Position numbers and translations under genes: made by a program. Below are positions 44,006 to 52,641 of a DNA stretch of 64,000 nt, piece by piece (within the stretch, counting starts at the first letter, position 1; each line of letters starts with the position of its first letter). Below the pieces are notes generated by a model. The model ran no database searches, was not told the DNA's origin, and worked only from the letters and a program-made list of their open reading frames with translations. The stretch is from positions 2,728,001 to 2,792,000 of the forward strand of contig NZ_CP136995.1 of NCBI RefSeq assembly GCF_033110285.1, given 5' to 3'. Source of the DNA: Ottowia sp. SB7-C50. GTDB lineage: Bacteria; Pseudomonadota; Gammaproteobacteria; Burkholderiales; Burkholderiaceae_C.

Positions 44006-44707
44006 TTACGGCGCCAGATCGAACACCAGCACTTCGGCGTCCTGGCCCTGGCTGAGGCGGATGGCGCTTTCGTGCTCGATCAGCGCCGCATCGCCGCCGG
44101 CCAGGCGCAGTCCGTTGACGTCGAGCGAGCCGCGCACCAGATGCACGTAGGCCTTGCGCGCCGGGTCGATGGCCAGCGTGGCCGACTCGTCGCCGTCGAA
44201 CAGGCCCGCATACAGGGCCGCATCGGCGTGGATGCGCACGGCACCGGCGTCGGGCGAGCGAGCGGCCAGCAAGCGCAGGCGGCCCCGCTTGTCGGCGGTG
44301 GGGATGGTCTTCTGCTCGTAGCCGGGGGCCACGCCCTGCTGGTCGGGCAGGATCCAGATCTGCAAAAAGTGCGTGGTCTGCCCCACGGCGTGGTTGAACT
44401 CGCTGTGCGTGACGCCGGTGCCTGCGCTCATGCGCTGCACGTCGCCCGGCGGAATGCCCGTGACGTTGCCCATGCTGTCGCGGTGGGCCAGGTTGCCGCT
44501 CAGCACGTAGCTGATGATTTCCATGTCGCGGTGGCTGTGCGCGCCAAAGCCGGTGCCGGGCGCGATGCGGTCTTCGTTGATGACGCGCAGGTTGCCCCAG
44601 CCCATGTGCGCGGGGTCGTGGTAGTCGGCAAACGAAAAGCTGTGATGCGACTGCAGCCAGCCGTGGTCGGCAAAGCCGCGTTCGCCGGAAGGGCGCAAAG
44701 TGATCAT
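44006..44707 (-). CDS. Pirin family protein
   Basis: A 233-residue bicupin. The N-terminal cupin contains the metal-site pattern F-G-A-H-S-H-R-D-M-E-I-I-S-Y-V-L-S-G near 55-72 and G-T-G-V-T-H-S-E-F-N near 96-105; the His, His, His and Glu residues are the iron ligands of pirins. The start motif F-A-D-H-G-W-L-Q-S-H-H-S-F-S-F-A-D-Y near 12-29 is also typical (relatives include YhhW). Some pirins are quercetinases; others act on gene expression. The start M-I-T-L-R-P is preferred over an ATG at 44782 that crosses the regulatory gap. It is divergent from a LysR gene with a clear T-N11-A site between. Confidence 0.92.
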   Translation of the reverse strand: MITLRPSGERGFADHGWLQSHHSFSFADYHDPAHMGWGNLRVINEDRIAPGTGFGAHSHRDMEIISYVLSGNLAHRDSMGNVTGIPPGDVQRMSAGTGVTHSEFNHAVGQTTHFLQIWILPDQQGVAPGYEQKTIPTADKRGRLRLLAARSPDAGAVRIHADAALYAGLFDGDESATLAIDPARKAYVHLVRGSLDVNGLRLAGGDAALIEHESAIRLSQGQDAEVLVFDLAP

Positions 44708-44781
44708 GCGTGAACTCCTGTGATGACCCCGACTGTAGGCGCGGCTGGCGCTTCTGTGGGTGAATCGGGTTGATGGCATCA

Positions 44782-44796
44782 TTCAAAAACATTGAA
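44782..44796. promoter_or_regulatory. LysR-type operator between pirin and LysR genes
   Basis: TTCAA-AAACA-TTGAA is a perfect 5-bp inverted repeat with the T-N11-A form of LysR sites. It lies in the 109-bp divergent gap, 20 bp from the LysR start. Confidence 0.65.
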
Positions 44797-44816
44797 CTAA
44801 AACCACCCCCCCTGCC

Positions 44817-45752
44817 ATGGCCGAACCGACCGACGTGCTGACCCCGGACGCCTTTCGCATCCTCAACGCCATCGCGCAGGCGGGCAGCTTTGCCGGCGCC
44901 GCGCGGGCGCTGGGCCTGGTGCCCAGTGCGCTGACCTACCGCGTGCGGCAGATCGAGGAAGCGCTGGACGTGCTGCTGTTCGACCGCCGTTCGCGCCAGG
45001 CGCGCCCGACCGCCGCCGGCGCCGAGCTGCTGGCGCAGGCCGAACGCCTGCAGCAGGAAATGGACGCCGTGGTGCAGCGCGTCAAGCGCGTCGCCACCGG
45101 ATGGGAGCCCGAATTGACCGTCGCCGCCGACGGGCTGATTTCGCATTCGGCGCTGATGGACCTGTGCAGCGAATTCTTCGCGCAGGACCCGCCCACCCGC
45201 CTGCGGCTGCGCGAGGAAATTTTGAGCGGTACCGTGGGCGCGCTCACGTCGGGCAAGGCCGACCTGGCGCTGGGCGCGATCCTGGAGCCGTCGAGCGCCG
45301 CCAACCTGCGCGCCGCGCCGCTGGGCCAGGTGCGCTTCGTCTACGCCGTGGCGCCCACCCACCCGCTGGCGCGCGCACCCGAGCCGCTGCGCGATGCCGA
45401 ACTGCTGCGCCACCGCGGCATCGTGGTGGCGGATTCGGTGCAGACCGGCGCCACGCAATCGTTCGGCCTACTGGAAGGGCAGCAGACGCTCACGGTGTCC
45501 AGCCTGCGGGCCAAGCTGGACGCGCACCTGCGCGGCCTGGGCGCCGGCTTTCTGCCCGAGCCGATGGCGCGCCCGTGGCTCGCGTCCGGCCAACTGGTGG
45601 CGCGCCGGGTTGAGCGCAGCACCCGCATCGCGACGCTGAGCTATGCCTGGCGCGCCGACAGCGCACCCGGCAAGGCGCTGGCGTGGTGGCTGGACCGCCT
45701 GGCGCGCCCCATCACGCGGCGCGCGCTGCTGGAGGAGCACCCGAGCGTGTAG
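44817..45752 (+). CDS. LysR family transcriptional regulator, divergent from pirin
   Basis: A 311-residue LysR regulator. The DNA-binding domain shows A-F-R-I-L-N-A-I-A-Q-A-G-S-F-A-G-A-A-R-A near 11-30, P-S-A-L-T-Y-R-V-R-Q-I-E near 36-47 and L-F-D-R-R-S-R-Q-A-R-P-T-A-A-G near 54-68. The effector domain starts with L-T-V-A-A-D-G near 98. It is divergent from the pirin-DoxX pair with a perfect T-N11-A box between, so it probably controls those genes and itself; relatives next to pirin genes are common in Burkholderiales. A seven-C run (44806-44812) lies just before the start. The flavoprotein gene begins 9 bp after its stop. Confidence 0.92.
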   Translation: MAEPTDVLTPDAFRILNAIAQAGSFAGAARALGLVPSALTYRVRQIEEALDVLLFDRRSRQARPTAAGAELLAQAERLQQEMDAVVQRVKRVATGWEPELTVAADGLISHSALMDLCSEFFAQDPPTRLRLREEILSGTVGALTSGKADLALGAILEPSSAANLRAAPLGQVRFVYAVAPTHPLARAPEPLRDAELLRHRGIVVADSVQTGATQSFGLLEGQQTLTVSSLRAKLDAHLRGLGAGFLPEPMARPWLASGQLVARRVERSTRIATLSYAWRADSAPGKALAWWLDRLARPITRRALLEEHPSV

Positions 45753-45761
45753 AGTTGCCGC

Positions 45762-46833
45762 ATGAAACGCACCCAGCGCCCGCCCAGAACGCCCTCGTCC
45801 CGCCGCATCGCCGTCATCGGCGCAGGCATCGCCGGCCTGGCCTGCGCGCGCACGCTGCAGCGCGCCGGCTGCGACGTGCAGGTGTTCGAAGCCGCCGACG
45901 AACCCGGCGGCCGGCTGGCGTCGCAGGACTCGCCCTTTGGCACCTTCGACACCGGCGCACAGTACTTCACGGTGCGCGACGCCCGCTTCACCCAGGCGCT
46001 GCAGGCCACCGCCGCCGACGTGGTGCGCCCATGGAGCGCCAATGCCGTGCGCGTGCTGGACGAGCATGGCCGCGTCGTCGAAGCCGCACTGCCCGCGCGC
46101 GAAGCGCACTGGGTCGCGGTGCCGTCGATGAACGGGCTGCCCCAGCGCTGGGCCGCGCCTTTGCAGGCCGCCAGAGCCTTGCACCTGGGCACACAAGTCG
46201 AACGCATCGCGGTGCACCCGGCCGGCTGGCAGGTGCAGGCGCGTGACGCGTCCGACCCGCACCGCCCCCCCGGATGGCTTTGATGCCGTCTTGCTGGCCG
46301 TGCCCGCGTCTGGAGCGCGAGAGCTGCTATCGAAGGTGGAGCACCTGGCCCCGCTGGCGCAACGCGTGGAAGGCGTGGATGTGGCGCCCTGCTGGACGCT
46401 GATCACGGCCTTTCCGCACGCTGCGCAGCCCACGCTGAACACGCTGGGGCCGCAATGGAATGCGGCGCGCAGCACGCACCACCGCGTCGCCTGGCTGGCG
46501 CGCGAATCGTCCAAGCCCGGCCGCACGCTGATCGAGCGCTGGACCGTTCAGGCCAGCCCCGGCTGGTCGCGCGAGCACGAAGGCGACGACCCGGCGCGCG
46601 TCAGCGCCAAGCTGCTGAAGGCCTTCGGCGAAATCACCGGCATCCGTGCCACGCCCACCTTCGCCGAAGCCCGCCTGTGGCGGCAGGCACAGACGCTGGT
46701 GCCGCTGGGCGAGTCTTTCGTGTGGGACGCCGCGCTGGGCGTCGGCGTGTGTGGCGACTGGTGCATCGGCCACCGCGTGGAAGACGCCTTCGTCTCGGGG
46801 CTGGAGCTGGCGCTGCGCGTCATCGGCGATTGA
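45762..46833 (+). pseudogene. FAD-dependent amine oxidase-like protein (renalase-like), frameshifted at a 7-C run
   Basis: Two frames give one flavoprotein of about 356 residues. The N-terminal dinucleotide motif I-A-V-I-G-A-G-I-A-G-L-A-C-A near 12-25 is followed by V-F-E-A-A-D-E-P-G-G-R-L-A near 37-49 and D-T-G-A-Q-Y-F-T near 60-67, as in NAD(P)/FAD-dependent renalase-like oxidases. At 46265-46271 there are seven C. With six, the chain runs D-P-H-R-P-P-D-G-F-D-A-V-L-L-A-V-P-A and on to C-G-D-W-C-I-G-H-R-V-E-D-A-F near the end, the FAD-binding closing motif. The substrate is unknown. It lies 9 bp after the LysR gene and may be co-transcribed. The break may be an assembly error. Confidence 0.8.
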
Positions 46834-46875
46834 CCGCGCTGGCGGCGCCGCGTTGGCGCCGTTGACCGCTTTGCC

Positions 46876-47832
46876 ATGTACATCGGCAGATTCGCGCCCT
46901 CGCCCACCGGGCCCTTGCACGCCGGCTCGCTGGTCGCCGCGCTGGCCAGCTGGCTCGACGCCCGCGCGCACGGCGGCCGCTGGCTGGTGCGCATCGAAGA
47001 CGTGGACACGCCGCGTTGCGTGCCGGGGGCGGACCAGTTCATCCTCAGCCAACTGGCCGCCTGTGGCCTGATGCCGGACGAAGCGCCGGTGTGGCAGTCA
47101 CAGCGCACCACCCACTACCGCGCCGCGCTCGACCGACTCGTCGCCAGCGGCCATGCCTACCCCTGCGCCTGCTCGCGCAAGGACATCGAAGCCGCGCAGG
47201 CCGCGCGCGGCACCCTGCGCCAGCGCGGGGCCGAGCTGCCCTATCCCGGCACCTGCCGACCCGAGCACGGCGGGCTGAATGGCCGCGCCCCGCGCGCCTG
47301 GCGCCTGCATACCGGAAATTTTTCATTCAATGACGCGCCAGCGCATAGCCTGTCAGCGGAGTCAGCTACCAACTCAATAGCAAACGTCACTCCATTGCGC
47401 TGGCATGACCGCCGTCTGGGCACCCAGCACCAGCACGTGGAGCAAGCGGTCGGCGACTTCGTCCTGCTGCGCGCCGACGGCCTGTGGGCCTACCAGCTCG
47501 CCGTGGTCGTGGACGACGCCTTGCAGGGCATCACGCACGTCGTGCGCGGCGAAGACCTGGCCGACAACACGCCGCGCCAGATTTTGCTGCAGCGCGCGTT
47601 GGCTGTGCCTACGCCGCGCTACCTGCACACCCCGCTGGTGCTGGCGAAAGACGGACAGAAGCTGAGCAAACAGAATGGAGCCCAGGCGCTGGATGTGAGC
47701 CAGCCGCTCGTCGCCCTCACCCACGCGGCGCAAACGCTCGGCCTGTCTGCGCCACCGGCAGGCACCGTCGGCCTGGCGTTGGCTGCTTGGCGTGACGAAT
47801 GGGCGCGCCGGTGGGCGGCCGGGTCCGGCTGA
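46876..47832 (+). CDS. gluQ: Glutamyl-Q tRNA(Asp) synthetase
   Basis: A 318-residue protein resembling the catalytic core of glutamyl-tRNA synthetase without an anticodon-binding domain. It has [14 protein letters not shown] at 5-18 (HIGH region), the zinc-binding cysteines in C-A-C-S-R-K-D near 97-103 with Y-P-G-T-C near 124-128, R-G-E-D-L near 224-228, and K-L-S-K-Q near 259-263 (KMSKS). It attaches glutamate to the queuosine base of tRNA(Asp). Residues near 148-170 ([16 protein letters not shown]) are encoded by an in-frame dispersed repeat, inserted after the R-L-H-T-G strand where relatives have a short loop. The frame is kept, so the enzyme may still work. Confidence 0.9.
   Translation: MYIGRFAPSPTGPLHAGSLVAALASWLDARAHGGRWLVRIEDVDTPRCVPGADQFILSQLAACGLMPDEAPVWQSQRTTHYRAALDRLVASGHAYPCACSRKDIEAAQAARGTLRQRGAELPYPGTCRPEHGGLNGRAPRAWRLHTGNFSFNDAPAHSLSAESATNSIANVTPLRWHDRRLGTQHQHVEQAVGDFVLLRADGLWAYQLAVVVDDALQGITHVVRGEDLADNTPRQILLQRALAVPTPRYLHTPLVLAKDGQKLSKQNGAQALDVSQPLVALTHAAQTLGLSAPPAGTVGLALAAWRDEWARRWAAGSG
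47316..47384 (-). repeat. Dispersed element, copy 14, inside gluQ
   Basis: Reverse copy within coding DNA: GAAATTTTTCATTCAATGAC, GCGCCAGCGC, CAGCGGAGTC, then AGCTACCAACTCAATAGC. It is in frame without a stop and gives the insert described for gluQ. Confidence 0.75.
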
Positions 47833-47898
47833 GCGTGGCAGCCGGTGCCAGCATGGCCCGGGGGCCGATCACACGCGTTGCTTGAACGAACAGCCAAC

Positions 47899-47930
47899 AA
47901 AAAACCCGACACGAAATCACTCGTGTCGGG
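47899..47930 (-). terminator. Terminator of tRNA-Val
   Basis: A perfect 10-bp stem CCCGACACGA-AATCAC-TCGTGTCGGG (47905-47930) with six A to the left, giving a T-run on the minus strand, 9 bp after the tRNA 3' end. GluQ converges from the other side. Confidence 0.9.
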
Positions 47931-47939
47931 CTTGATGAT

Positions 47940-48016
47940 TGGTAGGCGCGATTGGACTCGAACCAACGACCCCCACCATGTCAAGGTGGTGCTCTAACCA
48001 GCTGAGCTACGCGCCT
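47940..48016 (-). tRNA. tRNA-Val (anticodon GAC)
   Basis: A 77-nt cloverleaf on the minus strand. The acceptor stem AGGCGCG pairs with CGCGCCT, the D arm is GCTCAGCTGGTTAGAGC, and the anticodon stem CCACC/GGTGG encloses the loop TTGACAT with anticodon GAC, reading valine GUC (and GUU) codons. The T arm is GTTGG-TTCGAGT-CCAAT and the 3' CCA is encoded in the DNA. Its own promoter and terminator flank it. Confidence 0.97.
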
Positions 48017-48036
48017 GAAATCGATTCGAACTTCGA

Positions 48037-48045
48037 ATTATAGCA
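48037..48045 (-). promoter_or_regulatory. Extended -10 promoter of tRNA-Val with adjoining palindrome
   Basis: The minus strand reads TGCTATAAT (48045-48037), a consensus extended -10 element, about 20 bases before the mature tRNA. No good -35 is seen. A perfect palindrome ATTCGAA-C-TTCGAAT (48024-48038) overlaps the edge of the -10 and the start site. Confidence 0.65.
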
Positions 48046-48058
48046 CCGCGCCAAGCGT

Positions 48059-50273
48059 TTAGCGTCGCCGGGCTGCGCGGACGCCTGTCACGTCCTGGAC
48101 TTGGCTCAGCACATGGGCAAGGCGCTGCGTGTCGCTGACTTCGACGGTGAAGGTCATCCACGCCCATCCCTTGACGGACTGGGTCTGCACGCCGATGACG
48201 TTCATCTTCTCGCGCGCGAATACGTCCGAGATATCGCGCAGCAGGCCCTGGCGGTCAAGCGCCTCCACAGCCACATCGACGGGGTAGGCCGGCGCCTTGC
48301 CGGTCGCCGGCGTGCCCCAGCCGACCTCGATCACCCGTTCGGGCTCGCGTGCCTGCAGGTCGCGAAAGCTCGCGCAGTCGCGCCGGTGCACGCTGACGCC
48401 GCGTCCGCGCGTGACGTAGCCGGCGATGTCGTCGGGCGGCGCGGGCTTGCAGCAGCGCGCGGGTTGGGTCAACAGCGAATCGAGCCCCACCACCAGCACG
48501 CCGCCGCGACCGCCGTGGTTCGGCGTGGGCTTGCGCAGAAACGCCTGTTCGTCGGCGGCGGGCGTGGGCGCCGGGGGGGCGCAGCACGACTTCGATGGCG
48601 TGCATCGACAGTTCGTCCTTACCCACCGTTTCGAACAGCGCATCGGGTGTCTTGAAGCCCAGCTCTGCCGCCAGGTGTTCCAGCGACAGCGCGGTACGGC
48701 CCTCGCGCTGCAGCAGCTTTTCCACCATTTCACGGCCGCGCGCAATCGTCTCGCGGGTGTGCTGCGCGTTGAACCACGCGCGCACCTTGCTCTTGGCGCG
48801 ATTCGACGCCAGGAAGTGCAGGTCCGGATTCAGCCAGTCGCGCGACGGCCCGCCTTCCTTGGCCGTGATGACCTCCACCGTCTGGCCGTTTTTCAGCGGC
48901 GTGTGCAGCGGCACCATGGCGCCATCGACGCGCGCGCCACGGCAGCGGTGACCCAGTTCGGTGTGCAAGGTGTAGGCAAAGTCGACCGCCGTCGCGCCGG
49001 CCGGCAACTCCACGATGGCAGCGTCCGGCGTCAGCACGTAGATGCGGTCGTCAAACAGCCCGTACTGCGGCGCAGCGCCCGACAGGTCGCGTTCCCACGC
49101 CAGCAACTGGCGCAGCACCGCAATCTTGGCGTCGTAGTCGCTCGCGGCGCTGACGCCGGCGTATCCCTGCGTGCCCGCCTCCTTGTACGCCCAGTGCGCC
49201 GCGACGCCGTGCTCGGCATGTTCGTGCATCTGCGTGGTGCGGATCTGGATTTCCCACGGCCGGCCTTCGGCGTCGCGCACCACGGTGTGCAGCGACTGGT
49301 AGCCGTTGGGCTTGGGCCGCGCGATGTAGTCGTCGAATTCTTCCGGCACCGGCGTGAAATGCTGGTGCACCCAGGCCAATGCGGTGTAGCACTCCACCAC
49401 CGACGAGACCAGGATGCGCAGGGCCCGCACATCGAACACGCGATCAAAATCCAGCCCCTTGCCGCGCATCTTGCGCACGATGCTGCTGATGTGCTTGGGC
49501 CGGCCCGTCACACTGGCCTGGATGCCTTGCGCCCGCAGGTCGCGTTCGATCTGCGAGCGCCGCGCCTCCAGCGTCTGTTCACGCTCGACGCGTTTTTCAT
49601 CGAGCAGTGACGCCACCAGCCGGTAGGTGTCGGGCTCCTGGAAGCGGAACACCAGGTCTTCCATCTCCCACTTGATCTGCCAGATGCCCAGACGGTTGGC
49701 CAGCGGGGCAAAGACCTCATGCGACTCGCGCAGCAGCGTGGGCGACGGCGGTTTGCGCGCCGCGGCGCACCAGCGCAGCGTCTGCAGGCGCGACGCCAGG
49801 CGCAGCAGCACCACGCGCAGGTCGCGGCTGAAAGCCAGCAGCATCTTGCGCACGAATTCGGTCTGCTGGCTGGCCTGGTCGGAATCGCCCGACAGGTCCT
49901 GCCGGCTGGCGCGCGAGCGCTGCTGCACGCGCTCCAGCTTGGACGTCTCGATGGCGAGCCGCGCAAAGCCTTCGCCGAAGGCCTTGCCGATCACCTCGTC
50001 CGGCCGGTTGAGCTGCGCGCTGGCGTAGCTGAGGTACACCGCCGCCTGGATTTCGTCGGAGCCGCCGATGCCCGCCAGAATGTCGGCGGTGTGGTCCGCA
50101 TGGGCCAGCACATTCTCGCCGGACGACGTGACTTCGCCCGCCAGCAAGGGCTCGGCAAAGGCCCGCGCGCGGGCGCGCATTTCAGCAGTGCCGGCCACAC
50201 CGCCCCCGGTGGCGATCACCACGTCGGCGACCCCCGCACGGGTCGGTTGGGGCGGCAGCGCCAATGTCTTCAT
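48059..50273 (-). pseudogene. relA: RelA-type (p)ppGpp synthetase, frameshifted at a 7-G run in this sequence
   Basis: The stringent-response enzyme that makes (p)ppGpp at stalled ribosomes. The N-terminal HD-like domain is degenerate (H-A-D-H-T-A-D-I-L-A near 60), as in synthetase-only RelA. The synthetase domain has the E-x-D-D form E-F-D-D-Y-I-A-R-P-K-P-N-G-Y-Q-S-L-H near 320, marking RelA rather than SpoT. A TGS domain (D-R-I-Y-V-L-T-P near 418), a helical region and a C-terminal ACT domain follow. At 48573-48579 the plus strand has seven G; removing one joins V-V-L-R-P-P to A-P-T-P-A-A-D-E-Q-A-F and restores a protein of about 737 residues. As written, the zinc-finger/ACT end would be lost. 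The ATG overlaps the stop of the upstream hydrolase. Confidence 0.9.
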
Positions 50274-51214
50274 CGCGCCTCGCCGGGTCGCGCACCGGGG
50301 TCGGCCGGCAGCAGAAAGTCGACGACCGCATCGCGCTGATCGGGTGCGACCAGCGTGGGCGCGTGGCCGACCCCTGCAAAGTCGATGCGGCGCGGCTGGG
50401 GGCCGCGCTGCTGCATGGCCTGCGCGGTGGCGGCGGACAGCAGGTCGGAATCCGCCCCGCGCAGCAGCAGGGTGTCCGCGGTCACCTGGTCGTACAGCTG
50501 CCACAGCGCCGCCTCGCCCTGCGCTGCGGCGGCCTCGGTGACCTGTGCATAGGGTACGGCAATGGCCGGGTCATAGTGCATGCGCCAGCCGCCTTCAGAC
50601 GCTGGCCGCAGCATGGGGCGCGACAGCGCCAGCCATTCTTCGTCGCTGTGCGGGCCGAAGCCAGCCGAAATATCGCGCATGCGCGCCGCCGCCGCTTCGA
50701 CAGACGGCGCGGTGCCGAAGCGCCCAAGGTACTGGCCGATGCGCGCCAGCGCCTGCCATTCGATCACCGGACCGACATCGTTAAGCACCAGGCGGCGCAC
50801 GGGCGCGGGCAGCGGCAAGTCGGGCATGCCGGCCAGCGTCAGGCCAATCAAGCCGCCCATGCTGGTGCCGACCCAGTCCAGCGTGGTGATGCGCGCCTGC
50901 TGGTGCAGAACGCCCAGCAGCGCCAGCATGTCGGCCACATAGGTCGGAAACTGATAACCCATCGGGTCGGCCAGCCAGTCGCTTTCGCCTCGGCCCACGA
51001 CGTCGGGGCACACCACGCGCAATGCCCTGCCCTGCGCGGCGGCACGTGCCAACAGCGCGCGCGCCAGCACGTCAAAGTCGCGCCCCTGGCGCGACAGCCC
51101 GTGTACGCAGACCACGCTATGCGGCGCGCCGGCGTCGCCCCATTGCCAGTACGCCATCCGATGTCCGGGGCCCGCGTCGGGGCAACTGACGTGGTGCAGA
51201 ACAGGCTCGGACAT
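50270..51214 (-). CDS. Alpha/beta fold hydrolase
   Basis: A 314-residue alpha/beta hydrolase. The oxyanion region V-C-V-H-G-L-S-R-Q-G-R-D-F-D is near 35-48 and the nucleophile elbow is W-V-G-T-S-M-G-G-L-I-G near 114-124, with Ser in the G-x-S-x-G position. The acid lies in L-L-R-G-A-D-S-D-L-L near 250 and the His in G-V-G-H-A-P-T-L near 283. Motifs D-V-V-G-R-G-E-S-D-W and Y-x-x-D-M-x-x-L-L are typical of the epoxide-hydrolase/esterase group. The substrate is unknown. Its stop overlaps the relA start by 4 bp (ATGA), so it is co-translated with relA. Confidence 0.88.
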   Translation of the reverse strand: MSEPVLHHVSCPDAGPGHRMAYWQWGDAGAPHSVVCVHGLSRQGRDFDVLARALLARAAAQGRALRVVCPDVVGRGESDWLADPMGYQFPTYVADMLALLGVLHQQARITTLDWVGTSMGGLIGLTLAGMPDLPLPAPVRRLVLNDVGPVIEWQALARIGQYLGRFGTAPSVEAAAARMRDISAGFGPHSDEEWLALSRPMLRPASEGGWRMHYDPAIAVPYAQVTEAAAAQGEAALWQLYDQVTADTLLLRGADSDLLSAATAQAMQQRGPQPRRIDFAGVGHAPTLVAPDQRDAVVDFLLPADPGARPGEAR

Positions 51215-51324
51215 GAAAGGCTTTCCGTGGTGGACGGCCGGCGGGCACCCGCGCCCACCGCCTGACGGTCATGGTAATTGAAACGTGTGGCGCGCGCTGT
51301 CGCGGCGCGCCAGGCGGCCGGCGG

Positions 51325-52059
51325 TCAGCGTGCCTGCACCGTCCCCGACACGATGACCTGCACGGTGCTCTTGCCCGGTTCGACCGGCACCGGCGCGTCG
51401 GCCACCATGGCTTGCGCCTTGGCCATGCCATAGGCACGCGGCATGGGCACTTCGGCATCGCCGCTGATGGCCACTTCGCGCAGGCTGTAGCCGGCAAACC
51501 CGAAGGCGCGGGCGATCTCGGCCGCGCGGGCCTTGAAGCGCTCGATGGCGATGGCCTGCGCCTCGCTCTCCACCCTGGTGCGCTGCTCGCGGCTCAGGCC
51601 GAACGACACATTGCCGATGGTCATGGGGGTGGCGCGCGCGGCCGCCTGGGTGATGCGGGGAAAGTCCCTGCCTTCCAGGATCAGTTCGGCCCTGCCCTGC
51701 CAACCGTTGATCTTGCCGTCGCGGTTGTAGCGCGGGTGAATGCTGAAGTCGCCGGTGCGCACGTCCATCTGGCCGGGTTGGGCGGTGGACTTGACCTGGT
51801 TCAACGCGGCGTCCAGCGCCTTGCGCAACTCGGCCTGCACGCTGGCGGCATCGGCGCCCTCGCGCGTGGTGGTCAGCGACAGCGTCAGCAAATCCTGCAT
51901 CGCCTCGACCTGCCCGGTGGCAGACAGTTGCAGCACATTCTGGGGCGCGGTGAGGGTCATGGTGGCGGGTGAATTGGGCACCTGGGCGTGGGCCGGCGCG
52001 GCGACACACGCCGCCGCCAGCAGGGCCAGCGTGCCCCAACGGGAGATAGGATGTTTCAT
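51325..52059 (-). CDS. SIMPL domain-containing exported protein (DUF541)
   Basis: A 244-residue exported protein. The signal peptide (W-G-T-L-A-L-L-A-A-A-C-V-A-A-P-A-H-A, cleavage near 26) leads to the SIMPL/DUF541 domain: L-S-A-T-G-Q-V-E-A-M-Q-D-L-L-T-L-S-L near 44-61, A-A-L-N-Q-V-K near 84-90 and F-S-I-H-P-R-Y-N-R-D-G-K-I-N-G-W near 105-120. A-K-A-Q-A-M near 216 precedes the final strand V-Q-V-I-V-S-G-T-V. Relatives such as E. coli YggE are periplasmic and affect oxidative stress; the biochemical role is not established. It stands 110 bp upstream of the alpha/beta hydrolase on the same strand. The start M-K-H-P-I-S is preferred over an ATG 28 codons upstream. Confidence 0.9.
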   Translation of the reverse strand: MKHPISRWGTLALLAAACVAAPAHAQVPNSPATMTLTAPQNVLQLSATGQVEAMQDLLTLSLTTTREGADAASVQAELRKALDAALNQVKSTAQPGQMDVRTGDFSIHPRYNRDGKINGWQGRAELILEGRDFPRITQAAARATPMTIGNVSFGLSREQRTRVESEAQAIAIERFKARAAEIARAFGFAGYSLREVAISGDAEVPMPRAYGMAKAQAMVADAPVPVEPGKSTVQVIVSGTVQAR

Positions 52060-52155
52060 GGCAAATAGCGATGCGTTCAAGATGAAACGCTGCCGCGCAT
52101 TATGGGCAGCGCCGCGCGCCGCCCTTGTGGGACAAGCGCGCAATCGGCACGCCGG

Positions 52156-52482
52156 TCAGCGCCCGCCGGGCGGCGTGGCGAGCCTTGGCGGCGCCATCTC
52201 CGTCCGCACCGATGCGCGCCGCACCTGGTCGCGCAACTGCTCCCGCTGCTCGGCGGTGAGCCGGTGGTCAGGCCCCGCGAACCCTTCGCGCCGGTGATGG
52301 ACGGCATTGACCGCTTGCCAGACACCGCTTCGGCGCAGCACGTCCGCTGCAGCCGCCGCCGCCACAGCCGCGCCCGGCCCCATGTCGGGCGCTTCGCCAC
52401 TGGGCTGCGCGCGGGCCACGCCCGGCCCCAGCGCCAAGGCCAGCCCTAGCCAGCCCGGCGCGCTGAAAAGTCGTTGCTTCAT
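52156..52482 (-). CDS. Small exported hypothetical protein
   Basis: A 108-residue protein that I do not recognise. It has a signal peptide (G-W-L-G-L-A-L-A-L-G-P-G-V-A-R-A, cleavage near 25), then an Ala-rich helix (G-P-G-A-A-V-A-A-A-A-A-A-D-V-L near 35-49). A basic segment follows with R-L-T-A-E-Q-R-E-Q-L-R-D-Q-V-R-R-A near 73-89, a pattern common in small periplasmic proteins whose last helix ends a DUF-type domain. The tail is Pro-rich. The start M-K-Q-R-L-F-S gives a normal signal peptide; the ATG 17 codons upstream does not. It is divergent from the ompR gene and precedes the SIMPL gene on the same strand. Confidence 0.65.
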   Translation of the reverse strand: MKQRLFSAPGWLGLALALGPGVARAQPSGEAPDMGPGAAVAAAAAADVLRRSGVWQAVNAVHHRREGFAGPDHRLTAEQREQLRDQVRRASVRTEMAPPRLATPPGGR

Positions 52483-52641
52483 GGGAACCGGACGATGCCT
52501 CATCCCACCGTGTGCGTCCTTCACATTGCCCAAGGACGGGGCAACACTTGTAACACTGTGAAAGTCGGCTGGGGTTAACCCGGTATTCCCGGCCGATCAG
52601 GGCCACAATGGCTCTGTTACAAATACGTCAGAAAGGTTTTG

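Noticed and set aside
46311..46335. Element remnant in the amine oxidase (GAGCTGCTATCGAAGG)
   Set aside because: Only one short arm is similar and the protein motif fits without an insert.
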